9,578 bases of DNA from JBBAFM01 sp041655415 (GTDB lineage: Bacteria > Bacillota > Clostridia > Peptostreptococcales > JAAYPU01), in contig CAYSBC010000066.1 of assembly GCA_964429195.1 (NCBI GenBank), forward strand, positions 1 to 9,578, read 5' to 3'. The position numbers and the translations under genes were made by a program. Each line of letters opens with the position of its first letter. Positions within the stretch are counted from its first letter, which is position 1. Under the pieces are notes generated by a model that saw only the letters and a program-made list of their open reading frames with translations, had not been told where the DNA came from and did no database searches. Of this stretch, positions 5,728 to 9,578 are shown in pieces.

Positions 5728-6843
5728 ATGCACAAAAAAATATGTGGAATTCTGTTTATACTGCTTTGCTTCGCTTTACTTCCTGCCTGTCAGAATGAAA
5801 GCGTGAATGGCAGTGACACGATGCCTGTTTTAGACTTATCTTCCTCAGAAAAATTAACATTTAAGCCGGGTAGCAAGGATACTTTTTCTGTTAAAGTATA
5901 CGATATCGATGTTCCCGAGGGCTGGTCGGCGGGAGGGGTTTTCCCATATAACTCAAAGATATATTATTATCGGGACAAGGTGCTCCGTCAGCTGGTGACC
6001 AGCTCGCCCGCGGAGGTAGTGGAGTACGATACGGGTTCACATGCAGAGAGGGTTATTTATTCCTGTGAAAACAACGATACTGGCCTCTTTTTGAACGAAT
6101 TAATGGCAAATGAGAATTCCGTGTTCTGGTCGGTGTATGAAGGGCATGAGCGCAGAATAGAACGGTACGATTTCAAAAACGAAAAAATAGCGTTGATAGA
6201 CTCCTCGCCAGCGGATTCTCCTGCCATGTTATCGGCAGACGGGAATCATATGATATGGTTTCAGGCATCCTATGAGGAATCGGGCGATGATCTTTACGTA
6301 TACGACAGTAGCAACGGAATATTAGAGCATATAGAGGTAGCAAAGGGCTATCTCTACAGGAGATCCAATATTAACGAGGGAGTTTTGACTTATGTTACTG
6401 TCTATGACGATCAATATAATTTGATCAATATTTGCGATTTGAATACCAAAGAAGTAATAAAGGGAATCCTTATAGATAAGAACATAGATTTTATGCGAAC
6501 GATAGCAAACCGACAGTATTTTGTATTTAATCTTCCACAGCAGAAGGACGAGATTTATGCGTACGATTACGTATATAATATTTTATACGATGTAAATGAT
6601 TTGGCGGAGATTTCCGTATTTTCCTTTGAACTAATCAATGATACATTACTGATCAATGATAATGAGAGTAAGACAATCATTGCACTAAATCTTGCAGATC
6701 AAACCCAAACTGTATGTTTTGGCGGCGATGGCAGGAATCACAGATTCACTTCGTCAAGCGCAAGCCAAAACAAAACCTATGCGACCATAGATCATGATTT
6801 TGCCAACGAAAAGACAAGGGTTGTGTATATCACCGTAAATTAA
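5728..6843 (+). CDS. Lipoprotein with beta-propeller-like repeats
   Basis: The protein is 371 aa. ATG 5728 is chosen because GAAGGGGGA (5712-5720) is correctly placed and the encoded MHKK starts a typical signal. The in-frame ATGs at 5701 and 5710 lie in or next to the hairpin. The lipobox is LLPAC with Cys21. After a linker, four to six repeats of 'strand, (L/I)Y-x-Y-(D/R), turn' appear: IYYYRD, VVEYDTGS, RRIERYDFKNEK, DDLYVYDSSNG, INICDLNTKE, EIYAYDYVYN and IIALNLADQ. These are typical of a TolB/YncE-like or DUF5050-like propeller. Such lipoproteins usually bind partners or ligands at the cell surface, and no catalytic motif is seen. It follows the C39 gene by 64 nt including the hairpin. 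The fragment after it starts at its stop codon. Confidence 0.85.
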   Translation: MHKKICGILFILLCFALLPACQNESVNGSDTMPVLDLSSSEKLTFKPGSKDTFSVKVYDIDVPEGWSAGGVFPYNSKIYYYRDKVLRQLVTSSPAEVVEYDTGSHAERVIYSCENNDTGLFLNELMANENSVFWSVYEGHERRIERYDFKNEKIALIDSSPADSPAMLSADGNHMIWFQASYEESGDDLYVYDSSNGILEHIEVAKGYLYRRSNINEGVLTYVTVYDDQYNLINICDLNTKEVIKGILIDKNIDFMRTIANRQYFVFNLPQQKDEIYAYDYVYNILYDVNDLAEISVFSFELINDTLLINDNESKTIIALNLADQTQTVCFGGDGRNHRFTSSSASQNKTYATIDHDFANEKTRVVYITVN

Positions 6844-7126
6844 ATCCTCGTGTCGTAATCCTCCTCTTGACCGGCACTTTGACGGCTCAGGCACTGGTTA
6901 TATCATGTCAAACAATGCGCAATACAGCGCTGTTTGGTTAGTGGGAATCTATGAATGTACCATTTATAGAACGGTGTCTGAAGCGGAACTTAAGAAGATT
7001 AGCAGCTTCGTCTCCTACTCTGGCCAATCCGGCAAGTCTTATTACGCAGTTGTGACATTCCGGGCGGCAAAAGACGGCGGTGGTGACACAAAGTCTTATG
7101 CAACAGCAGAAGTTACGGCCAAATAA
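6842..7126 (+). pseudogene. Orphan C-terminal fragment of a secreted protein
   Basis: The frame opens immediately after an in-frame TAA at 6836-6838 and runs 94 codons to TAA 7124. Protein-like sequence is present from its very beginning: CRNPPLDRHFDGSGTGYI, before any ATG. It continues as AVWLVGIYECTIYRTVSEAEL and ends SYYAVVTFRAAKDGGGDTKSYATAEVTAK. The first ATG (6905) has no ribosome site and falls in the middle of this homogeneous region. The 'GK(S/T)YYAVVTF' strand plus 'GGDTKSY.T..VT' end recalls the C-terminus of secreted proteins of Bacillota, by memory only. It is a 5'-truncated gene, joined at the stop codon of the lipoprotein gene. Confidence 0.55.
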
Positions 7127-7138
7127 CATAAATGGATT

Positions 7139-7170
7139 GGCGTGCCACTCTGTTACGGAGTTGGCACGCC
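7139..7170 (+). terminator. 9-bp GC-rich hairpin after the fragment
   Basis: GGCGTGCCA (7139-7147) pairs perfectly with TGGCACGCC (7162-7170), with an additional CTC/GAG inside. It begins 12 nt after the stop of the 6842-7126 remnant. No T-run follows, so it is a weak terminator candidate or a REP-like palindrome. Confidence 0.5.
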
Positions 7171-7326
7171 GGTTCATGAAATCTCAATGCTCGAAGCAGC
7201 ACCTTCTATTGCCACATCCCTATCTCGTTTCTTTGTTTTTTATTTTTTCTGTCTATCACCTTCTTCTTTTAAGCATTGCTAACTGTTCCTTTATCAATGC
7301 CCTGAAAAATATTTTAGTATATTTTA
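7171..7326. other. Gene-free T-rich stretch
   Basis: I see no gene, repeat or clear promoter here. The + strand is markedly pyrimidine-rich (about 7225-7272), then AT-rich up to the leader core. The frame at 7080-7367 that crosses it is hydrophobic only because of T-rich DNA and has no ribosome site. Unlike copies A and B, this leader is not preceded by the REP pair or the GGAGG hairpin. Confidence 0.5.
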
Positions 7327-7443
7327 AAATTGCTTGTCCCTTTTTGGCCTTCTCGTCACATATATAGGTAAAGGGGTTAATGAGTTAGTTTTTCACTGTT
7401 TATTCAATGGTTAAGAAGGGAGGTGGAGCCGATGTGGTAATAA
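7327..7443 (+). promoter_or_regulatory. Conserved 5' leader, copy C
   Basis: The core (7327-7380) equals copy A except for its last base. The motif aagaaggGAGGTGGAGCCGATGTGGTAATAA (7413-7443) matches copy B closely. The mini-ORF GTG-GAG-CCG-ATG-TGG-TAA is present. The secreted-protein gene starts 96 nt further at 7539. Because upstream DNA differs completely from copies A and B, the shared element can be delimited here: similarity begins at about 7320 and ends at about 7443. Confidence 0.62.
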
Positions 7444-7538
7444 TAATGGAGATAAGGGACGTATTTATGCGCAAAGTAATTTATAAGAGAATCAATTATT
7501 GTTTTCACAATATACTACTTAAGGAGAAAGGGGAAAAG

Positions 7539-8015
7539 ATGAGAAATTTAAAAAAATCAGTTAAGAATATTAGCATTATACTTTGTGCATTAGTATTTGG
7601 ATTTTCTTTAACTACCTTTACAGCGACAGCATTTGCAGCTGGAACTGCCAAAAGTGATGAAGAACCCTATACTGTGCATGGCTACAGTTATAAAAATTAT
7701 AGCACCATTAGTGTTGGTGTTGTTTCAGGACAGAAATTTGCAAATGCTCAGTCCTCTGCATATAATACCGTAAGCACGACAGTTCCTGCTGGTTACATCG
7801 CATCTAAAGGAAGGCTTTATAATAGTGCAGGTAGTCTAGTATCTGAAACCACATATTCAACTAACAGTAATGCAGTCGTGTCCCATGCTAGTGCAGTCGC
7901 TTCTCATAGACCGGCTACCTATGATGGCTATTATAGTCAGGGAATTACGGGAGCGTTTAACGGAAACGGATATACTTACTATACTACTTATCGTTCGCCC
8001 ACTTTAAACCCATAA
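7539..8015 (+). CDS. Secreted protein, 158 aa, beta-rich, unknown
   Basis: ATG 7539 is used because AAGGAG and AAAGGGG lie just upstream (7520-7533) and it begins a perfect signal peptide (MRNLKKSVKN, hydrophobic core, TATAFA, cleavage after residue 33). The frame extends in-frame to 7407 through the leader, but that extension is not protein-like. The mature part of about 125 aa is rich in Ser, Thr, Tyr, Gly and Ala, has no cysteine, and shows repeated short strands: YTVHGYSYKNYS, PAGYIASKGRLYNSAGSLVSETTYSTNSN, YYSQGITGAFNGNGYTYYTTYRSP. Similar small secreted proteins with 'PAGYxxxxxRLYNSxGxLV' and 'YYSxGxxxxxNGxGYxxYxxxxSPxL' are familiar to me from Bacillota, without known function. It resembles bacteriocin-like secreted proteins only in size and composition. 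It precedes 8065-8478. Confidence 0.8.
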   Translation: MRNLKKSVKNISIILCALVFGFSLTTFTATAFAAGTAKSDEEPYTVHGYSYKNYSTISVGVVSGQKFANAQSSAYNTVSTTVPAGYIASKGRLYNSAGSLVSETTYSTNSNAVVSHASAVASHRPATYDGYYSQGITGAFNGNGYTYYTTYRSPTLNP

Positions 8016-8036
8016 AGTATATTTTACAAATATACT
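8016..8036 (+). other. Intercistronic hairpin
   Basis: AGTATATTT (8016-8024), loop TAC, AAATATACT (8028-8036) form a perfect 9-bp AT-rich stem directly after the stop at 8013-8015 and 28 nt before the next ATG. It could tune the ratio of the two secreted products by mRNA processing or stability. It is too AT-rich for a strong terminator. Confidence 0.55.
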
Positions 8037-8064
8037 AGAATATGAAGTATCAAAGAAGGAGAAA

Positions 8065-8478
8065 ATGAATACAAAGAGAATAGCAATTATTGCTTTTATA
8101 CTTGGTGTAGCACTTAGCCTATCAATTGTGACCGCTTTGGCCCAGCCTAATCAGGAACATGGAAAGTCACCGTCTTATCCGATTAATGAATCAGGCTTGA
8201 CTTATGGTTCTGCTTCTGACGCAGCTTCACCTGAAGAGGAACCGGATTTAATATCGGCAGTTGGCGTTGATGGCATAGAGGGGTATGTTTATTCTAAAGA
8301 CCTCCAAGAAGGAGCACCAAATACGCCCGAAGAAGCTATTGTTATGACAAAAGCAATGGATGAAAAAATGGCTAGTTTAAGATTAGGAGAAACACTTGTC
8401 GTTCGTACAATCCCACTGTATGACATAGATGGAAAAACTATTATTGGAAAATTTGCTATCTCTAATACTAAATTATAG
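8065..8478 (+). CDS. Small secreted protein, 137 aa, conserved family of unknown function
   Basis: ATG 8065 with AAGGAG at 8056-8061, an unusually short 3-nt spacing. Residues 1-26 form a Sec signal (NTKR, hydrophobic core, TALA, cleavage before Gln). The mature region begins with SPSYPINESGLTYGSA and continues with EEEPDLISAVGVDGIEGYV, NTPEEAIVM and TIPLYDIDGKTIIGKFAIS. The pattern 'YPxNExGxTYGS .. EPDLIxAxGxxGxxGYV .. P.TPEEA .. IPLYDxDGKTxIGxF.I' is one I know from many Bacillota secreted or membrane-attached proteins, but no function is established. It lies 49 nt after the 7539 gene, so it is probably in the same operon. It ends without a clear T-run terminator. Confidence 0.8.
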   Translation: MNTKRIAIIAFILGVALSLSIVTALAQPNQEHGKSPSYPINESGLTYGSASDAASPEEEPDLISAVGVDGIEGYVYSKDLQEGAPNTPEEAIVMTKAMDEKMASLRLGETLVVRTIPLYDIDGKTIIGKFAISNTKL

Positions 8479-8521
8479 GGTAGTATTTTCCTAAAGCCAA
8501 GATTTGTTAGCGAGATTATGA

Positions 8522-8559
8522 TTTTAAGGTCCCTTAAAACAGATCGTTCTTGCTATACT
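8522..8559 (+). promoter_or_regulatory. Extended -10 promoter with adjacent palindrome
   Basis: TGC-TATACT (8551-8559) matches an extended -10. The perfect palindrome TTTTAAGG-TC-CCTTAAAA (8522-8539) covers where a -35 would be and could be an operator. No good -35 hexamer is present. Downstream lies the membrane-protein fragment and then the intact four-helix gene, which this site could serve. Confidence 0.4.
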
Positions 8560-8834
8560 TAGTCGATAGCTATTCCCCGCAGTTATGTGCTCATACCCCT
8601 TTGTGGCATAGCATGGACAGCGGAAGTAGCTTGGCCGGTAATATTTTCATGGATTTTGATTGGGGATTTTCCGATATGTTTTCATCCCATGTCCTGAGTA
8701 TCGGTTTTTACTATATTATGATCAGTCTGCTGGTCGGAATTCTCCCTATTTTATTAAAAGGAGATAATCGCCAATCGCTGTTGTCTTATATATTCTTTAA
8801 TCACAAGGCTTTGGAAGAATACATTTTGGTTTAA
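8538..8834 (+). pseudogene. C-terminal fragment of a multi-pass membrane protein
   Basis: The frame opens after TAA 8535-8537 and ends at TAA 8832. Protein-like sequence starts at about 8568: YSPQLCAHTPLWHSMDSGSS, then IFMDFDWGFSDMFSSH, then one clear membrane helix (VLSIGFYYIMISLLVGILPILL), then KGDNRQSLLSYIFFNHKALEEYILV. There is no ribosome site for TTG 8550, and the earlier helices are missing. It looks like the end of an ABC-2-type permease or similar integral protein, but this is not certain. Its last codons form the left arm of the hairpin at 8814-8846, which suggests the intact ancestral gene was part of the four-helix/lipoprotein operon. Confidence 0.5.
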
Positions 8835-8846
8835 GATGTATTCTTC
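8814..8846 (+). other. Intergenic hairpin, copy 2
   Basis: GAAGAATACAT (8814-8824) and ATGTATTCTTC (8836-8846) form a perfect 11-bp stem with an 11-nt loop that contains the stop codon of the upstream fragment. Copy 1 preserves the stem with a wobble pair. Confidence 0.6.
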
Positions 8847-9125
8847 TATATTGAGGAAATCAAAGGGGATATTATGATTACAAAGAAAAACAGAACGTTA
8901 TTTTTTCTGGTTGATCTATTTCTGGCAGCGCTTTTGTTGGTGGAATGCTACTTCTTTTATCTCTATGCATGGAGGCGAACAGATGGAGGACTGTCTCTTT
9001 CCGCGTATTGGGCCATTCACAATTTAAGCATTTTACTATTTATATTGGGATTCCAACTGGAGCGCATCATTGATATCATCACCAATCGAAAAAGAATTTA
9101 TCTTCGCTGTGAGACGCTGATATTG
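8814..9125 (+). repeat. Direct repeat, copy 2
   Basis: This is the counterpart of 3542-3861, 5264 nt downstream by the gene alignment, with the coding part identical from 8874 to 9125. Beyond 9125 this copy continues as the intact gene, whereas copy 1 is rearranged. Confidence 0.92.
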
Positions 9126-9335
9126 AGTGCAGTTTTTGTTTTCCTGGCATACGTAAAGCTGTGGATAGGTTACGTTGGATTACCTGACTTATCGAAAACT
9201 GACAGCATCTTTTTTGTAATGCGCCAATCTATTTCATTCAGTTATTTCAGGGATTATCTGCTTATGGCGGCTGCCGGCATATTACTGGTTAAGGCTTTTA
9301 CGCCAAAAGAGGATCCACTGTCTACCACTTTATAA
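8874..9335 (+). CDS. Four-helix integral membrane protein, unknown
   Basis: The protein is 153 aa. ATG 8874 is preceded by AAAGGGG at 8862-8868. Four hydrophobic helices are visible at about residues 8-30, 45-65, 81-103 and 124-142. The N-terminus is short and basic (ITKKNR). A basic cytoplasmic loop between helices 2 and 3 (NRKRIYLR) gives an N-in, C-in topology by the positive-inside rule. There is no motif for catalysis or transport, so a partner or accessory subunit of the permease-like protein whose end lies just upstream is possible. It is followed after 148 nt by a lipoprotein gene with its own promoter. It is the intact parent of the truncated copy at 3610-3909. Confidence 0.85.
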   Translation: MITKKNRTLFFLVDLFLAALLLVECYFFYLYAWRRTDGGLSLSAYWAIHNLSILLFILGFQLERIIDIITNRKRIYLRCETLILSAVFVFLAYVKLWIGYVGLPDLSKTDSIFFVMRQSISFSYFRDYLLMAAAGILLVKAFTPKEDPLSTTL

Positions 9336-9399
9336 CGCTTTTGGTGTTGAAGTGGAGGCTTGGGGATGCGCTTGCAAAAAAATAAAAGGATTTAAATAA

Positions 9400-9429
9400 T
9401 TGGGAAAAAGTGTAACAGCATGTTAAAAT
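9400..9429 (+). promoter_or_regulatory. Sigma-A promoter with inverted repeat in the spacer
   Basis: TTGGGA (9400-9405), an 18-nt spacer and TAAAAT (9424-9429), with a start near 9436 and a 48-nt leader to ATG 9484. Within it, TAACA-GCA-TGTTA (9413-9425) is a perfect 5-3-5 inverted repeat touching the -10, a plausible repressor site. The 14-mer aaataattgggaaa (9394-9407) also occurs at 4458-4471, just before hairpin B, where it is followed by gcgtgttaca rather than a full operator. Confidence 0.55.
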
Positions 9430-9483
9430 AAGGATAGATACATGATTTGTACACGCATAGTCAGTTGAACGGAGGAACATATC

Positions 9484-9570
9484 ATGAGAAACGAAATCGC
9501 TATTATTCTGCCTATCATACTTGCAGCCGTTCTAGGGGGCTGTGGCAGGGCAACTCTCAATCGGGCCTAG
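9484..9570 (+). pseudogene. Lipoprotein signal peptide followed by early stop
   Basis: ATG 9484 lies 8 nt after GGAGG (9471-9475). The 28 codons encode MRNE, a hydrophobic core and the classical lipobox LGGC with Cys20, then GRATLNRA and TAG 9568. Start, ribosome site and promoter are all intact, but the protein ends 8 residues after the lipid-anchor cysteine. The same 13 nt that contain the stop (9566-9578) occur in front of the lipoprotein-like remnant at 3878. If the sequence beyond the window equals 3877 onward, TAG and then TGA would separate the signal peptide from its body in a single frame. The gene is therefore probably broken in both copies, unless it encodes a minimal lipopeptide. 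Confidence 0.6.
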
Positions 9571-9578
9571 ACCCCTTG
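9566..9578 (+). repeat. 13-bp direct repeat at the rearrangement point (also 3864-3876)
   Basis: The sequence cctagaccccttg is found at 3864-3876 and at 9566-9578. In copy 1 it directly follows the broken four-helix gene. In copy 2 it is reached only after the rest of that gene, the promoter and the lipoprotein start. With the preceding bases it reads gg-n-cctagacccc, which faintly resembles the GGGGACAGACCCC palindromes. It therefore marks the 438-nt deletion in copy 1 and may itself be a scar of a REP-type insertion. Confidence 0.7.

Noticed and set aside
105..7177. Minus-strand open frames at 105-293, 710-961, 2065-2247, 4736-4966, 4957-5211 and 6938-7177
   Set aside because: All lie opposite better-supported + strand genes or repeats, lack ribosome sites and give no protein-like sequence.
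7080..7367. 95-codon frame with a hydrophobic stretch
   Set aside because: It overlaps the end of the 6842-7126 remnant and a T-rich tract, has no ribosome site, and includes the leader C core. It looks like a shadow of composition.
7539..8015. Lactococcin 972-like bacteriocin
   Set aside because: Size, signal peptide and lack of cysteine fit, but the expected W/G pattern of the family and its usual immunity partner are not seen.

Overview
The window looks like chromosomal DNA of a low-GC Gram-positive bacterium (Bacillota). The grounds are strong AAGGAGG-type ribosome sites, several lipoprotein signal peptides with a lipobox cysteine, Sec signal peptides ending in AxA, and overall AT-rich DNA. 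REP-like palindromes with GGGGACAGACCCC cores and a GGACGGTT/AACCGTCC stem make a member of the Clostridia my best guess, but nothing here fixes the genus. All convincing genes are on the + strand.

This is an accessory region. Nearly every intact gene encodes a secreted, lipid-anchored or membrane protein, and the intact genes are interspersed with decayed fragments. From left to right it holds: a lipoprotein (16-780); the catalytic-His end of a C39-type peptidase gene (737-1108); a membrane-anchored protein (1142-1594); a REP-rich intergenic block with a conserved leader, copy A (1605-2139); a secreted-protein fragment (2140-2280); a small secreted protein and a second lipoprotein paralogous to the first (2315-3364); an orphan C-terminal fragment (3361-3534); a broken copy of a four-helix membrane protein joined to a frameshifted fragment, probably of a lipoprotein (3610-4278); the same REP/hairpin/leader block again, copy B (4338-4710); a secreted C39-family peptidase (4782-5663); a beta-propeller-like lipoprotein (5728-6843); another orphan C-terminal fragment (6842-7126); leader copy C (7327-7443); two small secreted proteins (7539-8015, 8065-8478); a membrane-protein fragment (8538-8834); the intact four-helix protein (8874-9335); and the start of a lipoprotein gene at the right edge.

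The organising theme is repetition of a constant part with a variable part. A 54-bp leader core plus a downstream Shine-Dalgarno/mini-ORF motif occurs three times. Each copy lies 5' of an unrelated signal-peptide protein or the remnant of one. In two copies a long RNA hairpin and a REP pair precede it. A hairpin plus four-helix protein plus lipoprotein unit is also present twice, about 5.3 kb apart. The second copy runs off the window at exactly the 13-mer where the first copy is rearranged. The most economical reading is a set of duplicated, recombining cassettes: terminator-like hairpin, leader, variable secreted cargo, then membrane protein and lipoprotein. The orphan C-terminal fragments would be residues of past cargo exchange. 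The function of the secreted products is unknown. Peptide processing, bacteriocin-like activity or surface interaction are all only possible.
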